Shown: one piece after another, positions 8,543-16,955 of the stretch
How positions within the stretch are numbered: position 1 is the stretch's first letter
How the letters are laid out: every line of letters starts with the position of its first letter
Assembly: GCF_014334735.1 (NCBI RefSeq)
Contig: NZ_CP060587.1
Coordinates: forward strand, 1,364,001-1,428,000
DNA: 64,000 nucleotides
Direction of reading: 5' to 3'
DNA from: Aeromicrobium senzhongii
Lineage (GTDB): Bacteria > Actinomycetota > Actinomycetes > Propionibacteriales > Nocardioidaceae
Notes under the pieces: generated by a model
Told to the model about the DNA's origin: nothing
What the model saw: only the letters and a program-made list of their open reading frames with translations
The model's database searches: none
Made by a program: the position numbers and the translations under genes

Positions 8543-9397
8543 GTGACCGGCGACGTCAGCGCTCTCACGGTCCGGCCGGCCCGGCACGATGACCAGCCCA
8601 CGCTCGAAGCGTGGTCGAGCAGGGAACCGGTGGAGTGGGTCGACCGAGCCCGTCTCTCAGCCGAGCTGGGGACACGGAACTACCGGTACGAGTGGTCGTG
8701 GATCGCTGAGCGCGGTGACCGCCCGGTCGGCCGCGCCCTGTGGTGGGGGAGCGAGAATGCCGAGCGCCCGGTGACTCTCGACTGCCTCCTCGTCGCGGAG
8801 TCCGAGCCCCGTCCCGACGAGGTCGGCGCCGCGCTGATCCGTGCCGGGATCGCCGACTTCGGGGCCGGCCCGGAGTTGGAGTTCAACGTCGACGTCGACG
8901 TCCGGTGGACGCAGAACCCGGCCGCGACGCCGCGTCCGCAGCGGCCTCGGCGGCTCGGCTTCCGGCCCGGGACCGACGACGAGTTCCGAACCCTGTTCGC
9001 GGCGGTCGCGCCGGGCAGCCTCGATGCCCACACCCTCGCGATGGTGGCGGAGCAGGGCGTCGATGCGCTGGCCGACGACGATCTGCAGTTCTACCTCTCC
9101 CTGCCGGGCAGCCGCGACGCCTGGCGGATCGCGACTCTCGCCGACGGCACGACGGTCGGCTTCACGATCGCGACCAGGACGGCCTACGACGCCAGCATCA
9201 GCTACCTCGGTGTCCTGCCGGAGCACCGCGGGCGCGGGTTCGTGGACGAGCTGCTGGCGCAGATGGTCCACCTGCACCACGACGACGGGGAGCAGCGCAT
9301 CGTGGGAACGACCGACGCCGCGAACGCTCCGATGGCCGCCGCCTTCGGGCGCGCCGGGTTCGAGACGACGCGGGTGCGGATCGTCCACGCCCGGTAG
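8543..9397 (+). CDS. GNAT-family acetyltransferase, possible tandem-domain
   Basis: The protein has 284 residues and starts at GTG four bases after the preceding GNAT gene. The C-terminal GNAT domain shows the acetyl-CoA loop in LGVLPEHRGRGF and the later ANAPMAAAFGRAGFETT. The N-terminal 140 residues look like a degenerate GNAT-like domain with no clear CoA loop, so this may be a tandem type in which only one half is active. Tight spacing suggests an operon with the upstream GNAT. The substrate is unknown. Confidence 0.8.
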   Translation: MTGDVSALTVRPARHDDQPTLEAWSSREPVEWVDRARLSAELGTRNYRYEWSWIAERGDRPVGRALWWGSENAERPVTLDCLLVAESEPRPDEVGAALIRAGIADFGAGPELEFNVDVDVRWTQNPAATPRPQRPRRLGFRPGTDDEFRTLFAAVAPGSLDAHTLAMVAEQGVDALADDDLQFYLSLPGSRDAWRIATLADGTTVGFTIATRTAYDASISYLGVLPEHRGRGFVDELLAQMVHLHHDDGEQRIVGTTDAANAPMAAAFGRAGFETTRVRIVHAR

Positions 9398-9460
9398 GCC
9401 GAACCGCGCAGGGCTGCGGCACACTCGTGGGTGATCGCGCCGCCGACCGAAGGACCCGAT

Positions 9461-10129
9461 GTGAGCCAAGCCGCCCCCCAGCTCGACCGCCGTGACGACG
9501 TCTTCGTCCTGAACCTCGGTGACGGAGAGAACCGCTTCCACCCCGACTGGATCGCCGCGGTCGATGCCGCCCTCGATGAGGTCGAGCAGGCCGACGGCGC
9601 CAAGGCGCTCGTCACCACGGCGACCGGCAAGTTCTTCTCCAACGGCCTCGACCTCGACTGGCTGGGCAGCCATGCCGAGCAGATGGGCGAGTACGTCGCG
9701 GCCGTGGAGGGCCTGTTCGCGCGGGTGCTGGCCCTGCCCCTGATCACCGTCGCTGCCGTCCAGGGTCACGCGTTCGCCGCCGGCGCGATGCTGACGCTGG
9801 CCCACGACTTCCGGGTGATGCGCGACGACCGCGGCTTCTGGTGCCTGCCCGAGGTCGACATCCACATCCCGTTCACGCCGGGCATGAACGCGCTCATCAC
9901 GTCGCGCCTCGCGCCGCAGGTCGCCCACGAGTCCATGACGACGGGTCGCCGCTACGGCGGTGCCGATGCGCGTGACCTCGCGATCGTCGACCGGGCGGTC
10001 TCGGAAGACGCGGTGCTGCCGACGGCACTCGAGATCGCCACGGCGAACGCCGGCAAGGCCGGCGAGACGCTCGGCACGATCAAGGCCCGCATGTACGAGG
10101 AGACGCTGAAGGTCCTGCGCGACCACTGA
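9461..10129 (+). CDS. Enoyl-CoA hydratase/isomerase (crotonase family)
   Basis: The 222-residue protein has crotonase-fold features: the oxyanion-hole segment around FFSNGLDLDWL and the glycine/alanine-rich AAVQGHAFAAGAMLTLAHD stretch. The usual catalytic glutamate pair is not obvious (the second region reads LPEVDIHIPF), so the activity could be isomerase or other acyl-CoA chemistry. The start is GTG at 9461, six bases after a GAAGGA SD; an in-frame GTG at 9431 has no SD. No partner beta-oxidation genes are adjacent. Confidence 0.83.
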   Translation: MSQAAPQLDRRDDVFVLNLGDGENRFHPDWIAAVDAALDEVEQADGAKALVTTATGKFFSNGLDLDWLGSHAEQMGEYVAAVEGLFARVLALPLITVAAVQGHAFAAGAMLTLAHDFRVMRDDRGFWCLPEVDIHIPFTPGMNALITSRLAPQVAHESMTTGRRYGGADARDLAIVDRAVSEDAVLPTALEIATANAGKAGETLGTIKARMYEETLKVLRDH

Positions 10130-10204
10130 GCCTCGAGTGATGAGTTCCTGAGCTCCCGACCGTCATACGTGTGACAGGACACGAACCGACGGAAGAGGAT
10201 GACC

Positions 10205-11188
10205 ATGAGTGTGAACACACGAGTGGGGGAGCGGGGCGACATGACCGGGGTCGAGGAGCCGACGTTCTCCGCGATGACGGAGCCGCACCGGCGCGAGCTG
10301 CACGTGCACTGCTACCGGATGCTCGGCTCGTTCGAGGATGCCGAGGACGCGGTGCAGGAGACGTTCCTGCGGGCGTGGCGGCGGCGCGCGACCTTCGAGG
10401 GGCGCTCGACGTTCCGGGCGTGGCTCTACAAGATCGCGACGAACACCTGCCTGGACCTGCTGGCGAAGCGACGTCCCGCCCCGGCGACCGGTGGTGAGGT
10501 GGTGTGGCTCCAGCCGTACCCGGACCGGTTGCTGGACGAGCTCCGCGCCGACGAGAACGGACCCGAGGCGGCGGCGCTCGCGCGCGAGACCATCGAGCTG
10601 GCATACGTCGTCGCGTTGCAGCACCTCGCGCCCCGGCCACGGGCGGCGCTGATCCTGCGCGACGTGATCGGCTGGCCCGCGAAGCAGGTGGCCGAGCTGC
10701 TGGGGGACTCGGTGAACTCGGTCAACAGTGCGCTGCAGCGTGGGCGGGCGGCGATGCGCGAGCATCTGCCGGCCGAGCGACAGGACTGGACGGGAGGCGA
10801 GGAGGACGTCGCCACCCGTGAGCTGGTGCGGCGCTACACCGAGGCGAGCATCGCCGCCGACATCGACGCGCTCGCCGCGATGCTCAGCGACGACGTCCGC
10901 TTCTCCATGCCGCCCACGCCGGGTCTGCACGTCGGCCGCGACACGGTGGTCGCCGACTGGGTGCAGGACGGTTTCGAGACCATGACCGGACTGCGGGTCC
11001 TGCCGACCGCGGTGAACCGGCAGCCCGCCCTGGCCGCGTACATCTGGCAGGACGAGGAGCAGGCCTACCTGCCGCTGACGCTGGACGCCCTGCGGATCGA
11101 GGGCGGGGAGATCACCGAGATCTTCATCTTCCACGGCGACCGGTTCCCGCAGCTGGGTCTGCCCGACCGGCTGGAGGCGGACGCATGA
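10205..11188 (+). CDS. ECF sigma factor with C-terminal SnoaL-like domain
   Basis: The protein has 327 residues. Sigma region 2 runs from about residue 30 (HCYRMLGSFEDAEDAVQE, then the tryptophan-rich promoter-melting part). Region 4 follows at about 130-180 and includes the helix-turn-helix around WPAKQVAELLGDSVNSVNS. The last 120 residues form a SnoaL/NTF2-like domain; in sigma factors of this architecture (SigG/SigJ type) it can modulate activity in place of a separate anti-sigma factor. The ATG at 10205 has an AGAGGA SD; an ATG two codons upstream is also possible. The stop overlaps the DUF6069-like gene by four bases, suggesting that protein is its partner or target. Confidence 0.88.
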   Translation: MSVNTRVGERGDMTGVEEPTFSAMTEPHRRELHVHCYRMLGSFEDAEDAVQETFLRAWRRRATFEGRSTFRAWLYKIATNTCLDLLAKRRPAPATGGEVVWLQPYPDRLLDELRADENGPEAAALARETIELAYVVALQHLAPRPRAALILRDVIGWPAKQVAELLGDSVNSVNSALQRGRAAMREHLPAERQDWTGGEEDVATRELVRRYTEASIAADIDALAAMLSDDVRFSMPPTPGLHVGRDTVVADWVQDGFETMTGLRVLPTAVNRQPALAAYIWQDEEQAYLPLTLDALRIEGGEITEIFIFHGDRFPQLGLPDRLEADA

Positions 11189-11628
11189 GCGCCCTGACCG
11201 CGGGCCGTCCCCGCCTGGGTCGCGTGGCGGTCATGGGTGTCCTCGCGACGGTCGCCGCCGCGGTGGTCACGACGACGCTCGGAGCCCTGGCGAAGAGGGC
11301 CGGTGTCGAGTTCGAGATCCCCGCCGGCGGCGACGCGATCCCCACCGGCGCGTTCGCGACCGTGACGTCGTTCTTCTCCCTGATCGGGGTGGGCGTCGCG
11401 CTGGCCGCAGGACGGTGGAGCGATCGTCCCGCGCAGCGCTTCGTGGCGATCACCGTCCCGCTGGCGGTGGCGTCCCTCGTTCCGCCGTTCGTCGTGGGGG
11501 CGAGCGCCGAGACTTCCCTCGTGCTCGTCGTGTTGCACCTTGCCGCCGCGGCGGTGGTGATCCCGACGCTCGCCCGCACCCTGCGGGTGTCCAGCGTCAG
11601 CCCGCGCGCTGCAGCCAGTCGACGATGA
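11185..11628 (+). CDS. DUF6069-like four-helix membrane protein
   Basis: The 147-residue protein has four predicted transmembrane helices, at about residues 15-35, 55-76, 86-106 and 113-133. Size and pattern match the DUF6069 group of small actinobacterial membrane proteins of unknown role. Its ATG overlaps the stop of the ECF sigma gene in an ATGA junction, so the two are translationally coupled. It could sense membrane state or be a target of the sigma factor, but nothing in the sequence decides this. It has no cysteine or histidine motif typical of a zinc anti-sigma factor. Confidence 0.75.
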   Translation: MSALTAGRPRLGRVAVMGVLATVAAAVVTTTLGALAKRAGVEFEIPAGGDAIPTGAFATVTSFFSLIGVGVALAAGRWSDRPAQRFVAITVPLAVASLVPPFVVGASAETSLVLVVLHLAAAAVVIPTLARTLRVSSVSPRAAASRR

Positions 11629-11648
11629 GGCCGCCGACCAGCGTTGAC

Positions 11649-12788
11649 TCACTCGGTCCAGCGCGCAGGCGCGTCGAGGTGCCGGTCGTCCAGGTGACCG
11701 TGGGACTTCATGTTGTGGTGCTTGCGGCACAGGCACCGCAGATTGGCTCCGGTGGTTCTGCCGCCGTGGCCGTAGGGGATGTGGTGGTCGAGGTCGGTGT
11801 CGTGGACCGGGGCTCGGCATCCGGCGACGCGGCAGCTGCCGTCTCTCCAGCGGAGTGCTTGTCGGAGGGACTCGGGTGGTCGATAGGTGAGGACCTCCGT
11901 GTCCAGGACGTGGCCGACCGGATCGAGGACCAACCGCCGGAGGACGGCGTGCTCACTCGCGGCCAGCTCGCGGACCCAGTCGGCCGGGACAGGTTCGCCG
12001 TCGAGGGTGACGCCGGGGCCGTTGGTGTGCCCGAGTAGGTCGGTGGCGGCGATGCTGATGGCGATCTCGGCACGGATGTCGGTCGAGGTTCCGGTACTGG
12101 ACGTGAGCCAGTGGGCGAGGACGTCGGCCTGCTTCTGCTCGCGGGTGCGGTGATCCTTCTCGCCGGTCTCGGGGTCGATGACGGGCAGGGCCCGGGCGGT
12201 ACGACGCAGCCGGTCGGCGATGACGATCGCGACCCCGGTGGGCAGCAGGGCGTTGAGCCAGCTGGTGCCGTCGTCGTTGTGGGTGATGGTGACGCGCCGG
12301 TCCTCGACAGCGCGGGCGGTCTCGGCGTCGGCGACGTCGGGTTCGAGCCGGCGGCGCAGCCGGCGCAACCACGCCCGGAGCTCGGCGATGGTGTGGGCGG
12401 CGGCGTAGGCCGGTGCGGTCTGCTCCAACTGGGCCCACGCCTCGGGCGTGACGAGCCGGTCGGCGGTGTCGGCGATCGCGGTGACCCGGACGCCGTCGAT
12501 GTCCCCGGCGGCGAACGCGCGCCAGATCGCCGGGGTCTTGCGCTGGAGCGTGGCTGCTTCACGCACCATCGCCCAGACCTGGTGCTCGGTCACGTGCAGT
12601 GCCTGGGCCAACTCCAGGGTGACCTCGCGCCGAGCGAGCTCCTTGGACAGCACGATGTCGTCGGAGCGATCGATCTCAGCGACGCGCCGGCCGTGGTGCC
12701 GCGCGACGAAGTCCCACTCCTCGAACTCCGCGATCGCCCGGGCACGACGGACCGCGTCACCGGTGACCACTGCCTGACTCGAGCTCAT
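11649..12788 (-). CDS. DUF222/HNH endonuclease-domain protein (13E12-type)
   Basis: The protein has 379 residues. An N-terminal helical DUF222 region (about 20-270) precedes a C-terminal HNH nuclease domain. The HNH core is visible as CRVAGCRAPVHDTDLDHH, then NLRCLCRKHHNMKSHG, which provides the CxxC zinc knuckle, the catalytic DHH and the final HH. These proteins are often multicopy in actinobacterial genomes (the mycobacterial 13E12 repeat family), and their biological role is uncertain. The start is the ATG at 12786-12788. The gene is complete, convergent with the DUF6069-like gene, and has no flanking repeats that would mark a mobile element. Confidence 0.88.
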   Translation of the reverse strand: MSSSQAVVTGDAVRRARAIAEFEEWDFVARHHGRRVAEIDRSDDIVLSKELARREVTLELAQALHVTEHQVWAMVREAATLQRKTPAIWRAFAAGDIDGVRVTAIADTADRLVTPEAWAQLEQTAPAYAAAHTIAELRAWLRRLRRRLEPDVADAETARAVEDRRVTITHNDDGTSWLNALLPTGVAIVIADRLRRTARALPVIDPETGEKDHRTREQKQADVLAHWLTSSTGTSTDIRAEIAISIAATDLLGHTNGPGVTLDGEPVPADWVRELAASEHAVLRRLVLDPVGHVLDTEVLTYRPPESLRQALRWRDGSCRVAGCRAPVHDTDLDHHIPYGHGGRTTGANLRCLCRKHHNMKSHGHLDDRHLDAPARWTE

Positions 12789-12891
12789 GCACCCAACGTA
12801 GTGGGCGCCACTGACACTTCCTCGAGGCCCGTGCAGGGAGGCCGCGCATCACCGACGGGACGACCTGCTCTCCATCCCGGAGGAGGTCGCG

Positions 12892-13371
12892 ATGGATGTC
12901 AGCACGTTCTACGCGGTGTTCTCCGCGACCTGCTTCGCCCTCGTGGGGCTGTGGTGGGGCGTCACGTTGCGCGACACGCGGTGGGTCGCCGAGCCGGCGC
13001 GCCGACGGGCGATCGGCGGGGTCTACCTGGCCTTCCTGCTCCCGGCGCTGATGGGCCTGTTCGCGCAGGTCGGCGGAGTCGAGGAGCCGCTGGTCTGGCG
13101 GATCAGCTTCATCATCATCTCGGTGGTCGGGTGCGTGGCCACGATTCGCCTGCTCGCCACCGATGCGAAGCCCGCCGTCACCGGTATCCGTGCCGGGGCC
13201 GCCGCCGTCTACGTGCTGGTGGCGCTCCTGGGCGTGTTTCCCGCCTCCTCCGACGTCCTGGACCTGCGGCCCATCCAGGTCGAGGCGCTGCTGCTGGTCG
13301 TCCTGGTCGCACTCGGGCATGCGCTCGCCTGGCATTTCGTGGTGCATGACGCGATCGAGGAGGACGCCTAG
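12892..13371 (+). CDS. Small membrane protein, unknown function
   Basis: The 159-residue protein has four hydrophobic helices, at about residues 5-24, 43-63, 72-91 and 97-118, plus a further one near 128-148. The ATG has a strong GGAGG-type SD (GGAGGAGGTCGCG). No family is recognised. It ends nine bases before the Arr start, so the two might be expressed together, although arr appears to have its own -10. Confidence 0.65.
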   Translation: MDVSTFYAVFSATCFALVGLWWGVTLRDTRWVAEPARRRAIGGVYLAFLLPALMGLFAQVGGVEEPLVWRISFIIISVVGCVATIRLLATDAKPAVTGIRAGAAAVYVLVALLGVFPASSDVLDLRPIQVEALLLVVLVALGHALAWHFVVHDAIEEDA

Positions 13372-13374
13372 TCT
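13369..13374 (+). promoter_or_regulatory. -10 element of a probable leaderless arr transcript
   Basis: TAGTCT sits six bases before the GTG at 13381. The same arrangement recurs at fmt, pheS, rpe and hisE in this window and decides the arr start over the GTG at 13375. Confidence 0.5.
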
Positions 13375-13380
13375 GTGGCC

Positions 13381-13791
13381 GTGAGCGAGATTCTGGACGA
13401 GGGGCCGTTCTTCCACGGGACGAAAGCAGACCTGCGCGTGGGTGACATCCTCACTGCGGGCTTCCGGTCGAACTACCGGCCCGAGGTGGTCATGAACCAC
13501 ATCTACTTCTCGGCACTGCTGGCCGGCGCGGGTCTCGCGGCCGAGTTGGCGGCGGGCGACGGCGAGCCACGCGTCTACGAGGTCGAGCCGACCGGCGACT
13601 TCGAGAACGACCCGAACGTCACCGACAAGAAGTTCCCCGGCAACCCGACGAGGTCCTACCGCAGCACCGAGCCGCTGCGCGTCGTCCGCGAGGTGCTCGA
13701 CTGGCCGCGGCTGACTCCCGAAGGTCTCCAGGACTGGCGCGACCGAATCGCAGCGCTCCGCGCCGAGGGGACCGACGAGATCATCAACTGA
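13381..13791 (+). CDS. arr: Rifampin ADP-ribosyltransferase Arr
   Basis: The 136-residue enzyme transfers ADP-ribose from NAD+ to the C23 hydroxyl of rifamycins and inactivates them. The family signature FHGTKADL is present, as are NHIY and NDPNVTDKKFPGNPT. With the start at GTG 13381 the probable triad is H12, Y42 and D77. The spacings of 30 and 35 residues equal those of H19/Y49/D84 in the characterised mycobacterial Arr. Length fits the compact Arr family. A GTG two codons upstream is possible, but it abuts the -10 hexamer. No integron or insertion sequence is nearby, so this looks like a chromosomal, intrinsic resistance gene. Confidence 0.93.
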   Translation: MSEILDEGPFFHGTKADLRVGDILTAGFRSNYRPEVVMNHIYFSALLAGAGLAAELAAGDGEPRVYEVEPTGDFENDPNVTDKKFPGNPTRSYRSTEPLRVVREVLDWPRLTPEGLQDWRDRIAALRAEGTDEIIN

Positions 13792-14485
13792 GCGAGCTCG
13801 CGGCGAACCAGTCGGCGATCGAGGGCAGGACCAGGTCGAGCCGCCGCAGCATCGCGTCGTGATCGAGCCCGGGCACGACCGCGTACGGAATCCGGCGCGC
13901 GTCCAGGTCGCGGCGGAACTCGGCGGGGGACAGGAGTGACGCCACGAGGGTGTCGTCGGCACCCCACCAGGCGTGAAGTGGCCGGCCGAGGTCCGCCAGC
14001 GCGGCCAGCGGCAGCCTGGCGACCTCATCCCAGAAGACCTCGGCGGCGATCGGATCGTAGGTGGCCAGCACGTCCGCCCATGCGTCCGGGTCGCGCCGAG
14101 CGTCATCGTTGCGTGCGCGAGCCCGCTCGCCCATGCCGGCGAGGTCCGCCGTGAGCGGAAAGCCGCCGCACGCCACCGCCGTGACGCGAAGGCTGTTCAG
14201 TGCGAGACGGGCCGCCATCACCCCGTTCATCGAGTAGCCGAACGTGGCGTAGGAGTCGATGCCCACGTGGTCCACGACCCGTTCGACGTCGCCGACGAAT
14301 CCGTCCATGTCGTACCGACCCGGACGCGAGCTCGGACCGAACCCTCGCGGCGCCACGGTCACCACGCGGAAGCGGTCGGTCAGTGCCGAGAGATCGACCG
14401 TGTTCCAGTCGACGTTCAGCCGAGGCACCACGACCGCGGGCCCGTCGCCCGTGGCCGTCCACCAGATCCCGTCGAGTTCCGCCAC
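13784..14485 (-). CDS. Alpha/beta hydrolase
   Basis: The 233-residue protein has the nucleophile elbow GYSMNG (Ser near residue 99) after a strand-turn, a possible acid residue in WWGADDT, and a C-terminal catalytic His in GLDHDAM. It is shorter than typical hydrolases and its lid is small. The stop codon region overlaps the end of arr by eight bases in a convergent arrangement. The substrate is unknown, and no signal peptide is seen. Confidence 0.82.
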   Translation of the reverse strand: MAELDGIWWTATGDGPAVVVPRLNVDWNTVDLSALTDRFRVVTVAPRGFGPSSRPGRYDMDGFVGDVERVVDHVGIDSYATFGYSMNGVMAARLALNSLRVTAVACGGFPLTADLAGMGERARARNDDARRDPDAWADVLATYDPIAAEVFWDEVARLPLAALADLGRPLHAWWGADDTLVASLLSPAEFRRDLDARRIPYAVVPGLDHDAMLRRLDLVLPSIADWFAASSLS

Positions 14486-14676
14486 GCGGCCAGCCTAGGC
14501 CGCGAGGAGCGCTGATTACTGTGGACGACGGCCACCCCCGACCACCTCGATCCGGCTCGGCAAGTTTGCTCGGGTGACCGATGTCGTCGAGCGGATCGGT
14601 GGCCGCACCCCACCTCGCTCGAGAGCCTGGTCGCCGTTCCGGACTGAGTGGACCGCGCGCCTGAGAGGATGTCGCC

Positions 14677-15714
14677 GTGCGCGCTCTCGTCCTCGATTCG
14701 GTTCGTTCCCAGCCGGAGATCCGTGACGTTCCCGCGCCCGTGGCTCCCGCCGGTGGCGTCGTCGTCCGCGTGGTCGCCACGGGGCTGTGCCGCAGCGACT
14801 GGCATGCGTGGGCCGGCCACGACGACGGTGTCGCCTTCCCTCACGTGCCGGGTCACGAGCTGGCCGGAGAGATCAGCGAGGTCGGTGCCGGCGTCACGCA
14901 GTGGAAGGTCGGCGACCGGGTCACGGTCCCGTTCGTGGCCGGCTGCGGCACGTGCGAGTGGTGCCTGGCCGGGGACGCGCAGGTGTGCCCGGACCAGGAG
15001 CAGCCGGGCTTCACGTACTGGGGCTCGTTCGCCGAGTACGTCGTGGTCCACGCCGCCGACACCAACCTGGTGGCGATCCCCGAGTCGGTCGACTTCGCGA
15101 CGGCCGCCAGTCTGGGCTGCCGTTTCGCCACCGCGTACCGGGCGCTCGTCGGCCGGGTCCGCGTCGCCGAGGGTGAGTGGGTCACGGTGATCGGCGCCGG
15201 GGGAGTGGGACTGAGCTCGGTCATGATCGCCCGCGCTCTGGGTGCCCGGGTGATCGCGGTGGATCGGAACGCCGAGGCACTCGCCGTCGCCGCCGAGCTC
15301 GGTGCCGAGCACACGGTCCTGGCCGACGGGCGCGACATCCCCGCAGCGGTCACCGAGCTCACCGGCGGCAGCCACGTCGCCGTGGACGCGGTGGGCAGCG
15401 AGCAGACCTGCGCCGACGCGATCCTCAGCCTGCGTCGCCGTGGACGCCTGGCCCAGGTGGGTCTGCTGCCGGCGCTTGACGGGAACCCGCGCGTGCCGAT
15501 GGGTCGCGTGATCGGCTGGGAGCTGGACGTGCTCGGCAGTCACGGCATGGCCGCGGCGGACTACCCGGGGATGATGGCGCTGATCGAGTCCGGTGCGCTG
15601 CGGCCCGACCGTCTGATCGAGCGCACGATCGGGCTCGCCGAGGCGGCGGAGCTGCTGCCGGTCTTCGACGGGGCGACGGTCGCGGGGATGACCATCATCG
15701 ACCCGCGTCGCTGA
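14677..15714 (+). CDS. Zinc-dependent alcohol dehydrogenase (MDR family)
   Basis: The 345-residue protein has both zinc sites. The catalytic site uses C38 and H60-E61 (GHE). The structural site uses C90, C93, C96 and C104 in the CxxCxxCx7C pattern. The Rossmann motif IGAGGVGLSS follows at about residue 170. The start is GTG at 14677 with a GAGGAT hexamer six bases upstream. It resembles class III-like and aryl/threonine-type dehydrogenases of actinobacteria, and the substrate cannot be told from sequence. It is monocistronic. Confidence 0.9.
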   Translation: MRALVLDSVRSQPEIRDVPAPVAPAGGVVVRVVATGLCRSDWHAWAGHDDGVAFPHVPGHELAGEISEVGAGVTQWKVGDRVTVPFVAGCGTCEWCLAGDAQVCPDQEQPGFTYWGSFAEYVVVHAADTNLVAIPESVDFATAASLGCRFATAYRALVGRVRVAEGEWVTVIGAGGVGLSSVMIARALGARVIAVDRNAEALAVAAELGAEHTVLADGRDIPAAVTELTGGSHVAVDAVGSEQTCADAILSLRRRGRLAQVGLLPALDGNPRVPMGRVIGWELDVLGSHGMAAADYPGMMALIESGALRPDRLIERTIGLAEAAELLPVFDGATVAGMTIIDPRR

Positions 15715-15836
15715 GGGAACTAGGTCCGACGAACCCGCCCGAACCCCTCGGATGAGCGGTCCCGGGCGCGGCCCGACCCTGCCTACGGTGATGGGGTCCA
15801 CGTCTCGGGAACCCCTCTGGAACCGGAGTGTTCGAG

Positions 15837-16940
15837 ATGCGCACCACCTTCAGAACGATCACCGCCATCGGCATCGCAGCCGGCGTGGCCCTGGGGCTGG
15901 CTCCCTCGGCGTCAGCCCACGGCAAGCACCGCCCGCCTGCTCCCGTCACCGTCGTCGCCAGCGGCTTGGCCGGTCCCTATCAGGTCTCGTCGTCGGGTCG
16001 AGATCTGATCGTCACCGAGGCCGACGCCGGTCGCGTGGTCGCGATCAACCGACACCGGCGCGGCTCCGTGAGGACGCTCGTCAGCGGCCTGGGCGAAGGT
16101 GCCGCGGCGGGCGCGGTGCGGATCGGCAACAAGGTGCTCATCGCGACCGCCGAGGCGGGCGGACCTCCGGATGCTCCGCCGCGGCCGCCGTCGCCGTATC
16201 CCGGGTCCTCGGTGCTGGTGGCGTCGAAGGGCCGGGTCAGCCAGTTCGCCGACCTGCTCGCGTACGAGCTGAGGAACAACCCCGACGGTCAGACGCAGTT
16301 CGGACCCGACGGGGCGCCGCTCGATGCGCTGTCCAACCCGTTCAGCCTGCTCGCCGCCCGGGGCGGGGGAGTCCTGGTGGCCGATGGCGGTGCGAACGTC
16401 GTGCTGCGCGTCAGTGCGAGTGGACGGGTGTCGACGTTCTTCGTCCCGCCGGTCGTCACGACCGGTGCGTGCGCGGGCCGGCCGAACAACGACGCCGCCT
16501 CGACGGGCTGTGACCCCGTGCCGACGGGCCTGGCGTACGGACCTCGCAACACGCTCTACGTCTCGACGCTCTCGGGTGAGGCACCCGGCCAGGGTCGGGT
16601 CTACGTCCTGGACGCGCGTCGAGGCACCGTCAATCGGGTCATCAGCGGCTTCACGTCGCCGACCGGTGTCGCGGTCGCTCCCGACGGAACCGTCTACGTG
16701 TCCGAGGCGCTCGAGGGCCAGCCGACATCGGAGCCGGGTCCGGACTTCGATCCCTCGACCGTGGGTCAGGTCGTGAAGGTCAGCCCGCGCGGTCAGCGCA
16801 CCTACGCGCAGATCACGACGCCGACCGGCATCGTCTGGACGGGTGGGAAGCTCTACTCCACCGCCTGGTCGCTAGGCAGCTTCTTCGGCCAGTTCGGCAC
16901 CGGCCAGATCGTGGCGCTGAGCCCGCGAGCGTTCCGATGA
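15837..16940 (+). CDS. Secreted ScyD/ScyE-like beta-propeller protein
   Basis: The 367-residue protein has a Sec signal peptide (cut after about residue 28, ASA-H). The rest consists of NHL/SMP-30-like repeats of the form GLAxGPxNTLYVSTxxGxxPGxGRVYxLD, as in the ScyD/ScyE family. The ATG has a GGAG SD eight bases upstream; a GTG at 15828 is unlikely. These proteins are extracytoplasmic propellers of poorly known role. The gene ends 15 bp before the convergent propeller gene at 16956, so two exported propeller proteins are encoded tail to tail. Confidence 0.82.
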   Translation: MRTTFRTITAIGIAAGVALGLAPSASAHGKHRPPAPVTVVASGLAGPYQVSSSGRDLIVTEADAGRVVAINRHRRGSVRTLVSGLGEGAAAGAVRIGNKVLIATAEAGGPPDAPPRPPSPYPGSSVLVASKGRVSQFADLLAYELRNNPDGQTQFGPDGAPLDALSNPFSLLAARGGGVLVADGGANVVLRVSASGRVSTFFVPPVVTTGACAGRPNNDAASTGCDPVPTGLAYGPRNTLYVSTLSGEAPGQGRVYVLDARRGTVNRVISGFTSPTGVAVAPDGTVYVSEALEGQPTSEPGPDFDPSTVGQVVKVSPRGQRTYAQITTPTGIVWTGGKLYSTAWSLGSFFGQFGTGQIVALSPRAFR

Positions 16941-16955
16941 CAGGACCTCACCGAC

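Noticed and set aside
11649-12788. DUF222/HNH gene as a mobile intron or transposon
   Set aside because: There are no flanking repeats, reverse transcriptase or integrase; the family is commonly found as stand-alone chromosomal genes.
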